A stretch of DNA of 64,000 bases from UPXZ01 sp018055865 (lineage in GTDB: Bacteria > Bacteroidota > Bacteroidia > Bacteroidales > Paludibacteraceae): the NCBI GenBank assembly GCA_964292695.1, contig CAXYWB010000003.1, positions 1 to 64,000 of the forward strand, written 5' to 3'. The notes below the pieces were generated by a model that was not told the DNA's origin, ran no database searches, and was given only the letters and a program-made list of their open reading frames with translations. Within the stretch, counting starts at the first letter, position 1. Each line of letters begins with the position of its first letter. The translations under genes and the position numbers were made by a program. Positions 35,193 to 43,455 of this stretch are shown piece after piece.

Positions 35193-35897
35193 GTGGATTT
35201 TGCAGAAGGTGAAATTTTATATGTGAATAAGCCCCTGAACTGGACTTCATTCGATGTGGTGAATAAAATCCGTTGGCAAATTTCGCGTATTTTGAAAATT
35301 AAAAAGGTGAAGGTGGGGCATGCCGGTACTTTAGACCCACTGGCCACAGGAGTGATGATCATTTGTACCGGAAAAGCCACCAAAAGAATCGAGGAATTTC
35401 AGTATCAGACAAAAGAATACATTGCAACTCTTAAGTTGGGAGCTACTACTCCTTCGTTTGATCTGGAACATCCGGTAGATGAGCGATATCCGACAGAACA
35501 TATCACCCGGGAACTGATTGACAGTATTATACCTGCTTTCAGGGGAGAAATCTGGCAGGTGCCTCCTGTGTATTCGGCAGTAAAAGTGGATGGCAAAAGA
35601 GCGTATAAATATGCACGTGAAGGACACGAAATTGAACTAAAACCTAAGTTATTGGTTATAGATGAGATAGAGATTCTTAATTTTGCATTACCCGTGTTGA
35701 AAATCAGGGTGGTTTGCAGCAAAGGTACATACCTGCGGGCACTAGCCCGCGATATTGGCAGGGCATTGCAAAGCGGAGCCCACCTGACGGCTCTCGAACG
35801 CACCCGAATAGGCGATATTCGCCTGAATAATTGCCTGCAAATGGAGGAAGTGCTCAATCACATTTCCTGTGGCGGAATCAATGAAACAAAGAATTAG
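35193..35897 (+). CDS. truB: tRNA pseudouridine(55) synthase TruB
   Basis: It makes pseudouridine 55 in the tRNA T loop. The 234-residue protein has the catalytic Asp in GHAGTLDPLATGVM, the following KATKRIEEFQ strand, and VPPVYSAVKVDGKRAY. It starts at a GTG (35193) just 3 nt after the uppP stop; the start is set by the family's N-terminus (GEILYVNKPLNWTS). The C-terminal PUA part is short, as in many Bacteroidota TruB. Confidence 0.95.
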   Translation: MDFAEGEILYVNKPLNWTSFDVVNKIRWQISRILKIKKVKVGHAGTLDPLATGVMIICTGKATKRIEEFQYQTKEYIATLKLGATTPSFDLEHPVDERYPTEHITRELIDSIIPAFRGEIWQVPPVYSAVKVDGKRAYKYAREGHEIELKPKLLVIDEIEILNFALPVLKIRVVCSKGTYLRALARDIGRALQSGAHLTALERTRIGDIRLNNCLQMEEVLNHISCGGINETKN

Positions 35898-36015
35898 ACG
35901 AGGAAAAGGAGAAATATCTATCAGGAATAATCCTCATTCATTTTATTCAGAATAATATAAAAAAAGTATAAAGTTATTCTATTTGAATTCAAAATTAATT
36001 GAACTTTAGAAAAAT

Positions 36016-37065
36016 ATGAAATTATCACAATTCAAATTTAAGTTACCGGACGAATTGATAGCTCAACATCCCGCCAAGTTTCGCGACGAATCACGCCTGA
36101 TGGTATTGAACCGAAAAACCGGAAAAATTGATCACAAAACATTCAAGGATATCCTCGATTATTTTGATGAAAATGATTTGTTTGTATTCAATGATACAAA
36201 AGTATTTCCGGCAAGGCTTTATGGGAACAAAGAAAAAACCGGTGCTCAAATTGAAGTCTTTTTGTTGCGCGAACTGAATCGTGATGGGCGTCTTTGGGAT
36301 GTACTGGTAGAACCTGCCCGAAAAATCCGGATAGGCAATAAGCTTTATTTCGGCGAGGACGATACCATTGTGGCCGAAGTGATTGACAATACTACTTCAC
36401 GTGGACGTACGCTTCGTTTTCTGTACGACGGCGATCATGAAACCTTCAGAACCGAACTATATAAACTGGGCGAAACTCCTCTGCCCAAGAACATTACACG
36501 TCCGGTAGAGCCCGATGATGTGGAAAATTTCCAGACTATTTTTGCCAAAAATATCGGAGCTGTTTCTGCACCGGCAGCCGGTCTGCATTTCAGCCGCGAA
36601 CTGATGAAACGGATGGAAATTAAGGGAATTGATGTAGCTTTTCTGACATCACACATGAGTTTGGGTAATTTCCGCGAAATAGATGTGGAGGATCTTACTA
36701 AACATAAAATGGATTCGGAACAGATGGAAATCAAACCCGAAACCGCTGAAACAGTGAATAATGCCCACGATGAAGCCAGAAGAATATGTGCAGTTGGGGT
36801 AACTGTGATGCGTGCTCTGGAATCGGTGGTAGGAACCGAAGGAAAAATAAAACCATTCAGCGGCTGGACCAATAAATTTATATTTCCACCCTATGATTTT
36901 ACTGTAGCAAGTTCGATGGTGACTAATTTTCACCTCCCATATTCCACTTTACTAATGCTGACAGCTGCATTTGGCGATTACGACCACGTGATGCATGCCT
37001 ATGATGTAGCTATTAAGGAGAAATATCAGTTCGGAGTATATGGCGATGCCATGCTGATCCAATAG
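36016..37065 (+). CDS. queA: S-adenosylmethionine:tRNA ribosyltransferase-isomerase QueA
   Basis: It adds the ribosyl part of SAM to preQ1 in tRNA, giving epoxyqueuosine. The 349-residue protein is of usual length and shows the QueA marks LIAQHPAKFRDESRLMVL, FNDTKVFPARL, TPLPKNITRPVE, SAPAAGLHFS, HMSLGNFREI and NFHLPYSTLLML near the end. It closes the ftsX-to-queA run and ends at a terminator shared with the convergent coaC. Confidence 0.96.
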   Translation: MKLSQFKFKLPDELIAQHPAKFRDESRLMVLNRKTGKIDHKTFKDILDYFDENDLFVFNDTKVFPARLYGNKEKTGAQIEVFLLRELNRDGRLWDVLVEPARKIRIGNKLYFGEDDTIVAEVIDNTTSRGRTLRFLYDGDHETFRTELYKLGETPLPKNITRPVEPDDVENFQTIFAKNIGAVSAPAAGLHFSRELMKRMEIKGIDVAFLTSHMSLGNFREIDVEDLTKHKMDSEQMEIKPETAETVNNAHDEARRICAVGVTVMRALESVVGTEGKIKPFSGWTNKFIFPPYDFTVASSMVTNFHLPYSTLLMLTAAFGDYDHVMHAYDVAIKEKYQFGVYGDAMLIQ

Positions 37066-37086
37066 CTGAAGCTGATTTGAATCAAA

Positions 37087-37122
37087 AAAAAAATCCATCG
37101 GGAGACCGGTGGATTTTTTTTC
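37087..37122. terminator. Bidirectional terminator, queA / CoA operon
   Basis: AAAAATCCATCGG and CCGGTGGATTTTT form the stem; A-run on one side, T-run on the other. It ends both queA and the coaC end of the pantothenate operon. Confidence 0.87.
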
Positions 37123-37148
37123 GTTCATGCGTGAGATACTTTCCCGGG

Positions 37149-37679
37149 CTAAAGTGTTTCTTCTATACTATTCACAATGCGTTGCCAGGGCAGCAGTTTG
37201 CCACTACCGGTATCACCACAGGCAAGTTCGCCGGTGTCGGTGCCAAATACCTGATAACCATATTCACGGAGTTTGCTGATGTTGTTTTGCACGATCTTGT
37301 TTTCATACATCGCCGTGTTCATCGCCGGAAAAATAAGGGTGGGGCATTTTACTGCCATCGCCACAGTTGTTAGCATATCATCGGCTATCCCGTTAGCTAT
37401 TTTACCTATCACATTGGCCGTGGCGGGTACAATGACAAACAAATCAGCTTTTTTAGCCAGTTCTATATGTTTGGTGTCCCACTTATTTACGGTGTCAAAC
37501 ATATCGGTAATGACCTGATTGCCGGACATAGTACGGAAAGTAAGTGGTGTAACGAATTCCTGCGCCGATCGGGTCATTATCACTTCTACGTTGTATCCGT
37601 CTTTCTTCAGCTGATTCACTATTTCGATGGATTTGTAGCAGGCTATTCCACCTGTCACGCCTATTAGTATGTTTTTCAT
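37149..37679 (-). CDS. coaC: Phosphopantothenoylcysteine decarboxylase CoaC, stand-alone (Streptococcus type)
   Basis: It decarboxylates phosphopantothenoylcysteine to 4'-phosphopantetheine with FMN. The 176-residue HFCD-family flavoprotein has the catalytic His in KHIELA (H71), the substrate clamp PAMNTAMYEN (about 118-127) and the late active-site Cys in ELACGDTGSG (C154). Most bacteria fuse this domain to CoaB (Dfp, about 400 residues). Here the protein ends after the decarboxylase domain, as in Streptococcus and Enterococcus. Its ATG overlaps the coaB stop (ATGA), so the pair is translationally coupled. Last gene of the operon. Confidence 0.92.
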   Translation of the reverse strand: MKNILIGVTGGIACYKSIEIVNQLKKDGYNVEVIMTRSAQEFVTPLTFRTMSGNQVITDMFDTVNKWDTKHIELAKKADLFVIVPATANVIGKIANGIADDMLTTVAMAVKCPTLIFPAMNTAMYENKIVQNNISKLREYGYQVFGTDTGELACGDTGSGKLLPWQRIVNSIEETL

Positions 37680-38458
37680 AATTTCGTGTCAAATAAGTGT
37701 TTAACAATTGAATTTGCAATTTCTTTTTTTCCCGATGGCCGGGCAATTATTTTCCCCTTTTTAATCAGAATACCTTGGTGGTTGGTTTCTGAAATGTGAC
37801 TCACTTCGTTGGCGAGAACCAGATCGCAATCGTTCTTTCGGGTGAGTCTCTCGGCTTCAAGCATCAGTTGTGATTCGTCAGTATTACTCAGCAGTTTAAA
37901 TCCCACCAGAACGGTGTTTTTATTCTTTTTTTTTATCAACGAAATTATTTTTCTGGTTGTTGTAAGCCCCATCAGAATTTCACTTTCTGATGAAATTTTG
38001 GCACCTTCAGTAAATCGGCTTTCGGGTAGATAAAGAACTTTTTTGATTGCTTCCTCTGTCATGTTCTTATAAGTTTGAAATAAATCGAAAAGTTCACTTG
38101 CCATTTTTTCAAGACTTACGGCATAAGAAAACGTAAAGTCAGATACAGCCATGGAATGAATAAAATGCGTAATTGTCACATTATCCATCAGATTTTCTAC
38201 TGCATAGTAAGCACTTGCTGCATCCGTAACCGGAATAAAAGTGACGAAAGGTTTCTGGTTTTCACTCAAATCTTTTTTTGCAGCACTTTCAGTAAGGAGG
38301 TAGTAAACATGAAAATCGGAATTTTTTTGTTGACCGAAACCTTCCAGCACCGCCTCCAGGCAATACCATCCCAGCGAGCCGGTACTCACATTGGTTATTT
38401 TTCTTACACCATCCATATTTTCGGAAGTTCCTCCGGCTGTGATTGCTATGTTGAGCAT
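37676..38458 (-). CDS. coaB: Phosphopantothenate-cysteine ligase CoaB, stand-alone (Streptococcus type)
   Basis: It joins cysteine to 4'-phosphopantothenate. The 260-residue protein is not a Dfp C-terminal half: it lines up by eye with pneumococcal CoaB through AITAGGTSENMDGVRKITN, STGSLG, FIHSMAVSDFTF, KISSESEILMGLTTT, KIISLIKKKNKNTVLVGFKLL and DLVLANEV. A lysine-rich stretch around the KKKNKN segment includes an A-run. It starts 2 nt after panD and overlaps coaC by 4 nt. Confidence 0.9.
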   Translation of the reverse strand: MLNIAITAGGTSENMDGVRKITNVSTGSLGWYCLEAVLEGFGQQKNSDFHVYYLLTESAAKKDLSENQKPFVTFIPVTDAASAYYAVENLMDNVTITHFIHSMAVSDFTFSYAVSLEKMASELFDLFQTYKNMTEEAIKKVLYLPESRFTEGAKISSESEILMGLTTTRKIISLIKKKNKNTVLVGFKLLSNTDESQLMLEAERLTRKNDCDLVLANEVSHISETNHQGILIKKGKIIARPSGKKEIANSIVKHLFDTKL

Positions 38459-38460
38459 GG

Positions 38461-38817
38461 CTAAAGTCTTTCGAGTATTGTATTGTCGTCGTTCAGCAAG
38501 AGTACTCTTGGCTCAAATCCGTTGGCTTCTTCGGGAGTCAGCTGCACATAAGCCATTACAATGATCTTATCGCCCGGTTGCACCAATCGGGCTGCAGCGC
38601 CGTTCAGACAAATGATTCCACTGTTACGCGGGCCTTCTATCACGTAGGTTTCGAACCGGGCTCCGTTGTTGATGTTCACTATCTGCACTTTTTCATGAGG
38701 CAATAAGCCGGATTCATCCATTAAATGCCTGTCGATAGTGATACTGCCGGTATAATTTAAGTTGGCTTCGGTAACTGTAGCCCGATGCAACTTGGCTTTT
38801 AGCATTGTAAGTAACAT
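38461..38817 (-). CDS. panD: Aspartate 1-decarboxylase PanD
   Basis: A pyruvoyl enzyme that makes beta-alanine from aspartate. The 118-residue proenzyme has the self-cleavage site NYTGSITID with G24-S25, the catalytic Lys in MLKAKLHRATVT and NGAAARLVQPGDKIIVMAY. Length and site fit the standard family. 40 nt after panC, 2 nt before coaB. Confidence 0.96.
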   Translation of the reverse strand: MLLTMLKAKLHRATVTEANLNYTGSITIDRHLMDESGLLPHEKVQIVNINNGARFETYVIEGPRNSGIICLNGAAARLVQPGDKIIVMAYVQLTPEEANGFEPRVLLLNDDNTILERL

Positions 38818-38857
38818 ATTTTTTAATTTACAATTTACAAATGAATTATTTAACTAT

Positions 38858-39703
38858 TCAACCAATTAATAAATTATTATCAATCAATCTTGTTTTTCCG
38901 AATTTTACAGCTACTGCTGCAAGGGCATTATTATCAATTATTTCGATAGTTTCCAGGGAAGGATAATCGTAAATGCTCACATAATCAATTGCAGCTAAGG
39001 GCATTTCGTTTATTTTGTTTGTAATTATCTCAATCAGGCTATCCACATTTCTTTCACCTTTTGAAAATGCTTCTTTCCCTTTTTCCAGCGCTTTGCTCAG
39101 CACTACGGCTTGCTCTCTTTCCTCGGCCGAAAGATAGGTATTTCTGGAGCTCATGGCCAATCCGTCTGCTTCGCGCACAATGGAGCAAATGATGAGTTCG
39201 ATGTCCATGTGCAGATCTTTCACCATTTTCATGAGTACAGTTGCTTGTTGTGCATCCTTTTGCCCAAAGTAGGCTCTGTCGGGCTTTACGATATTGAAAA
39301 GCATATTCACTACCGTGGTTACTCCCCTGAAATGAGAAGGTCTGGATGCTCCGCAAAGTACGCGTGTAATGTTTCCGGCTACCTCCACAAAAGTGGAGCT
39401 CCCGTTAGGGTACATTTCACTCACGGTTGGATAGAAAATTACATCTGCACCTGCTCCCATGGCCATTTCGGTGTCTCTTAATATGTTTCTGGGATAGGAT
39501 TCGAAGTCCTCGTTGGGCCCAAACTGTGTGGGATTTACAAAAACGCTTACCACCACTATATCATTCCCGGTTTTTGCTCTCCGGATTAATGAAAGATGTC
39601 CTTCGTGAAGAAATCCCATCGTAGGAACTAACCCAACCGATTTTTGGGCTTTGCGCCAGTTGGCGAGGTGTTTCCTTAATTCGGGAATAGTTTCAAGTAT
39701 CAT
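38858..39703 (-). CDS. panC: Pantothenate synthetase PanC
   Basis: It condenses pantoate and beta-alanine using ATP. The 281-residue protein has the nucleotide-binding PTMGFLHEGHLSLI (HEGH at 33-36), VVSVFVNPTQFGPNEDF, FGQKDAQQ, and the KMSKS-like AMSSRNTYLS. Complete and of normal length. 3 nt after panB. Confidence 0.97.
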   Translation of the reverse strand: MILETIPELRKHLANWRKAQKSVGLVPTMGFLHEGHLSLIRRAKTGNDIVVVSVFVNPTQFGPNEDFESYPRNILRDTEMAMGAGADVIFYPTVSEMYPNGSSTFVEVAGNITRVLCGASRPSHFRGVTTVVNMLFNIVKPDRAYFGQKDAQQATVLMKMVKDLHMDIELIICSIVREADGLAMSSRNTYLSAEEREQAVVLSKALEKGKEAFSKGERNVDSLIEIITNKINEMPLAAIDYVSIYDYPSLETIEIIDNNALAAVAVKFGKTRLIDNNLLIG

Positions 39704-39706
39704 TTT

Positions 39707-40537
39707 CTAAAAAAGTTTTTCTGAAATTTGAGGGTCAGAATCGTATGTGTGTTCCGGTGCAGGGAAATTACCCTGTTGAACGCCGGAGATGTATGACTGA
39801 ACTGCGCTTACTATTTCCACGTTTAGTTTAGCAAATTGTTTAACAAATTTAGGTACAAAATCGTTGTACATTCCGAGCATATCGTTCACTACCAGCACTT
39901 GTCCGTCGCAATACCTGCCGGCTCCGATACCGATAACCGGGATTTTGATTGATTCGGTAATTTGTTTTGCCAGCTCTTCGGGCACGCCTTCAAGGGTAAT
40001 GGCAAATACTCCGGATTTTTCCAGTGTTTTGGCATCCTCTATGATTTGGCGGGCACTTTCGGGATTTTTACCCTGCACTTTGAAACCTCCGAATGTATTT
40101 ACAGATTGAGGTGTGAGACCTATGTGTCCCATCACCGGAATTTGCGATTGTACAATGGCCCGGATTGTGTCGGCAAAATAAACTCCGCCTTCAATTTTTA
40201 CAGCTTCGGCACCACCTTCTTTTATAATTCTTCCGGCATTTCTGATGGCATCTTCTTTGGAAATGTGATAGGAAAGAAAAGGCATATCAGCAATCACAAA
40301 AGCCCGGCTTACGCCTCTCATTACTGCCCGGGTATGATAAATAATGTCATCGATGGTCACCGTAAGCGTGGAGTCATGTCCCTGAAAGACCATTCCGAGC
40401 GAGTCGCCTACCAGAATGGAGTCAATTCCGGCAGAATCTAATATTTTGGCCATGGAATAATCATACGCTGTAAGCATGGTGATTTTCCGATTTTCATCTT
40501 TGGCTATCTGAAAGGATTTTACACTAAATTTTTTCAT
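39707..40537 (-). CDS. panB: 3-methyl-2-oxobutanoate hydroxymethyltransferase PanB
   Basis: It makes ketopantoate from 2-oxoisovalerate, the first committed step to pantothenate. The 276-residue TIM-barrel protein has MLTAYDYSMAKILDSAG, ILVGDSLGMV, EGGAEAVKIEGG, PVMGHIGLTPQSVN and IGIGAG. 6 nt after the DUF2520 gene and 3 nt before panC. Confidence 0.97.
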   Translation of the reverse strand: MKKFSVKSFQIAKDENRKITMLTAYDYSMAKILDSAGIDSILVGDSLGMVFQGHDSTLTVTIDDIIYHTRAVMRGVSRAFVIADMPFLSYHISKEDAIRNAGRIIKEGGAEAVKIEGGVYFADTIRAIVQSQIPVMGHIGLTPQSVNTFGGFKVQGKNPESARQIIEDAKTLEKSGVFAITLEGVPEELAKQITESIKIPVIGIGAGRYCDGQVLVVNDMLGMYNDFVPKFVKQFAKLNVEIVSAVQSYISGVQQGNFPAPEHTYDSDPQISEKLF

Positions 40538-40543
40538 TTTCTC

Positions 40544-41377
40544 TTAATTTATTATTTCTTTCAACCGGAAGTCATTCAGCATTATCATTGTTTTAATTCC
40601 CAATGCCTTGTAAATTTCTACAGCCTCAGGCATTTCGTTTTGTAATTGTTGGAGATGAAGACTTACGGTGTTTTTGTCGCCCCGTTTTATCGGACCGGTA
40701 AGAGCATCTTTACTTTCGAGATTTATGCAGTTTTCAATCACACTTTCAAGCAAAGGGAGGGTTGCTTTTTTAATGGTTTCTTTTTCAATTCCGATTTTTT
40801 CGAATAAGGAGTATGAACTGTCCAGCAGTGTTACCAGGTAATTGGACATCATGCAGCAGGCTGCGTGATACAGGCCTTTTTGCTTCCCGTCGATTGTCAA
40901 AACAGGATTTCCAGTCATGCTGAAAAAGTCGTTTATTTCAATCCTTTCGTTTTCATCGTACTCAAGTGTGAACCAGGTTTCAGCCAGTTTTTCCACAGAC
41001 GAAACATCGCCACTGAAAGCCAGCAAAGGATGTGCACAGCATACCGAATGTCCTGTTGCTTTGATGGATTGCAGAATGTCGGTGGAGTTAACGCCGCTGG
41101 TGTGTAAAAAAAGCTTTTTCCCTGTTATTTGAGTAGAAAAACCGGCAATTTGCCTTGCAACATTCTCAATGGAGTCGTCGGAAGTAGTAATCCAAATCAT
41201 GTGACTTTGGTTTATCAGTTCCACGAGATCGGTATAGGCGCGGGTACCTGTGATTTCGGCTGCGCGGACGGCGTGTTGGTGGTTACGGCTGTAGTATCCT
41301 TGTATCTCCAGACCTTTGGATTTGAAATATGCACCCAATGCTGTTGCTACTTTTCCGGCGCCTACAAAAGCAATCAT
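40544..41377 (-). CDS. Rossmann/DUF2520 protein, candidate ketopantoate reductase (PanG-like)
   Basis: The 277-residue protein has an N-terminal NAD(P)-binding domain with FVGAGKVATALG (GAGKVA at 6-11) and a C-terminal all-helical DUF2520 domain (about 145-270: KGLYHAACCMMSNYLVTLLD, LTGPIKRGD). It is first in an operon holding every other step from ketoisovalerate to phosphopantetheine except pantothenate kinase; the missing reaction is ketopantoate reduction. PanG of Francisella is an established alternative ketopantoate reductase of similar Rossmann-plus-helical build, and I recall it being DUF2520-related. No PanE is present. Seen: the domains and the operon. Inferred: the reaction. Confidence 0.75.
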   Translation of the reverse strand: MIAFVGAGKVATALGAYFKSKGLEIQGYYSRNHQHAVRAAEITGTRAYTDLVELINQSHMIWITTSDDSIENVARQIAGFSTQITGKKLFLHTSGVNSTDILQSIKATGHSVCCAHPLLAFSGDVSSVEKLAETWFTLEYDENERIEINDFFSMTGNPVLTIDGKQKGLYHAACCMMSNYLVTLLDSSYSLFEKIGIEKETIKKATLPLLESVIENCINLESKDALTGPIKRGDKNTVSLHLQQLQNEMPEAVEIYKALGIKTMIMLNDFRLKEIIN

Positions 41378-41420
41378 TCCTTTGAAAAATTAGGAGTGGA
41401 AGAAATTTTTTTTCAAAGTG

Positions 41421-41451
41421 CAAAGGTACGAATAAATGTACGAAAGGACAA
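41421..41451 (-). promoter_or_regulatory. Promoter of the pantothenate/CoA operon
   Basis: Minus strand: TTG (41451-41449), 20 nt, TACCTTTG (41428-41421). Predicted start near 41414, giving a leader of about 37 nt. It marks the operon as separate from dnaX. Confidence 0.68.
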
Positions 41452-41498
41452 TTAATTTACTGCACTTCGCACTGTAAAGAAGAAAGAAAGGGATATTC

Positions 41499-43292
41499 TC
41501 AATCGATTTCCATGTCAAGATTTTTACGCAGTCTTTCCAGATTCGGGTAATCCTTTGCCATTCTTTTGTATATTTCCTGAGGCGATTGATGTTTCTTGAA
41601 ATCGTTTTCTGGAGCTAATTCTATGTGCAGTTTGATGGAGTCGTTGTTCAGCTCTTTGCGTAGAAAAGTCATTAGGTTCATTTGCATCAGCTCTTTTTCC
41701 TGAAACTTGTTATCTACCAGTACTTTAATAGTGTTCTCGTCCGTTAGTTCGGGATAATGTTTTTCCAGAAAAGCTTTTGTACCCGGATCTTCGTCGTGCA
41801 GGGCGATGTATGCTTTCCATTTAGCCTCCAGATCATCGTTTGTAAATGATTTTGACTTTTTTTCATCAACAGCAGGTTCCGCGAGCAGACTTGAGGTATC
41901 CTGACTTTCGCTTCGCAACGAGGATATGGAGATGCTTACCGGACGCTGGAATCTAACATCCGTGCTTACAGGTGCAGTGGGTTTGGTCTCGTGCGCTTCC
42001 TGTTTTTCTTTGTTTTCTGTTGTTCGGATTTCAGGTTCGGTTTTTTTCGGTTGCGCTTCCGGTTTCACTTCTGAAGCTGAAGTTGAAACTGTTGGAGCAC
42101 TTGCAGCCGGAGTCTTTCCGGATAGTTGATTCGTTTCTGATGCCTGTACAGTTTTCTGCAGAGGATTTTTATCTGTTTCAGTCAGTATTTTTTTTTTATT
42201 GTCGGCAAGCTGACAAATCCGAATCAATGCAAGTTCTACCAGCAGTCGTTTGTTTTTGCTTATCCGGTAATTCAAATCACAGTCGTTACTTATTTTCAAT
42301 GCCGAAAAGATAAATTCGGCCGGACAGTCTGCCGCCTGGAGTTTGTAGCGCTGGGCTATTTCTGCACCCACCTCCAGAAGCTGAATGGTTATTGGATCTT
42401 TGCAAACAAGCACATCGCGGAGGTGCGAGCTGAATCCGGTTATAAAATGCTGAGCGTCAAAGCCTTTGTTGAGCACTTCGTCGAAAATAAGCAGCGAATC
42501 GCTTACCTTCCCTTCGAGCACGGAGTGGGTAAGTCTGAAATAGTACTCGTAATCGAGCACATTGAGGTTTTCGATTACATTTTGATACGTAATATGATTG
42601 CCCGAAAAACTGACAAGCTGATCGAAAATAGAGAGTGCATCGCGCATCCCGCCGTCACTTTTCTGAGCGATAATGTTCAGAGCGCTGTCTTCAATCATCA
42701 CATGTTCCTCGCCGGCCACGTATTTCAGATGGTTGACTGTGTCGGTAATGGAAATGCGGTTGAAGTCGTAAATCTGGCAACGGGAGAGGATTGTTGGAAT
42801 GATTTTATGTTTTTCGGTCGTAGCCAGGATGAAAATGGCGTGAGCCGGCGGTTCTTCCAGAGTTTTGAGAAAAGCATTGAAAGCACCCTGCGACAGCATG
42901 TGAACCTCGTCGATGATGTAAACGCTGTATCGGCCTATCTGCGGTGGCACCCGCACCTGATCGGTCAGCGAACGGATGTCGTCCACGCCATTGTTGGACG
43001 CAGCATCCAGTTCGTGTATGTTGTACGACCGCTGTTCGTTGAACGATTTGCAGGATTCGCACTGGTTGCAGGCTTCGTTATCTTCCGTCAGGTGTTCGCA
43101 GTTGATTGTTTTGGCAAAAATTCGGGCGCAGGTGGTTTTTCCCACTCCGCGCGGACCACAAAACAGATAGGCATGAGCCAGTTTGTTGCTTTTGATTGCG
43201 TTTTTCAGCGTGGTTGTCAGTGAATCCTGACCCACGACCGAACGAAAGGTGGCTGGACGATATTTTAAAGCCGATACAACGAAGGATTCCAT
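41499..43292 (-). CDS. dnaX: DNA polymerase III subunit gamma/tau
   Basis: DnaX is the clamp-loader ATPase and, in its long form, ties polymerase cores together. The 597-residue protein has Walker A GPRGVGKTT (46-54), a zinc module C65/C75/C78/C81, Walker B IIDEVHML, the sensor-1 FILATTE and an SRC arginine-finger motif in LSRCQIYDF; the clamp-loader core ends near residue 365. Then come a low-complexity Pro/Thr/Glu linker (about 370-480) and a tau-type C-terminal domain (about 490-597). An A10 run encodes K366-K368 exactly at the core/linker border (see findings). Own promoter upstream. Confidence 0.96.
   Translation of the reverse strand: MESFVVSALKYRPATFRSVVGQDSLTTTLKNAIKSNKLAHAYLFCGPRGVGKTTCARIFAKTINCEHLTEDNEACNQCESCKSFNEQRSYNIHELDAASNNGVDDIRSLTDQVRVPPQIGRYSVYIIDEVHMLSQGAFNAFLKTLEEPPAHAIFILATTEKHKIIPTILSRCQIYDFNRISITDTVNHLKYVAGEEHVMIEDSALNIIAQKSDGGMRDALSIFDQLVSFSGNHITYQNVIENLNVLDYEYYFRLTHSVLEGKVSDSLLIFDEVLNKGFDAQHFITGFSSHLRDVLVCKDPITIQLLEVGAEIAQRYKLQAADCPAEFIFSALKISNDCDLNYRISKNKRLLVELALIRICQLADNKKKILTETDKNPLQKTVQASETNQLSGKTPAASAPTVSTSASEVKPEAQPKKTEPEIRTTENKEKQEAHETKPTAPVSTDVRFQRPVSISISSLRSESQDTSSLLAEPAVDEKKSKSFTNDDLEAKWKAYIALHDEDPGTKAFLEKHYPELTDENTIKVLVDNKFQEKELMQMNLMTFLRKELNNDSIKLHIELAPENDFKKHQSPQEIYKRMAKDYPNLERLRKNLDMEID
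42188..42197 (-). promoter_or_regulatory. A10 slippage-prone run in dnaX
   Basis: Minus strand: AAT, then ten A, then TACTGACTGA. With 9 A the frame reads KKKY-stop; with 11 A it reads KKKNTD-stop. Either slip ends the protein within a few codons of residue 369, directly behind the clamp-loader core. Confidence 0.6.
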
Positions 43293-43328
43293 CTAAAGGT
43301 GTTTTTTAAAATAATTAAATACGAAATA

Positions 43329-43359
43329 CAAATATACACCTTTTTCATGAAAAATCAAA
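43329..43359 (-). promoter_or_regulatory. Promoter of dnaX
   Basis: Minus strand: TTTG (43359-43356), 19 nt, TATATTTG (43336-43329). A good two-box match. Confidence 0.68.
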
Positions 43360-43455
43360 CTGCCAGCAGAAAGTGCAAAGCCGGACTTCAGCTAATTTCC
43401 TGCCTGTTTCTTTCTGATAAAAAAACCTTAAAATCCACTCTAATTGGCAGAAGAC

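Noticed and set aside
37924..37936. A-run with A AAA AAG in coaB as a programmed frameshift
   Set aside because: It lies within a conserved domain; slipping would only destroy the enzyme, and no alternative product is suggested.
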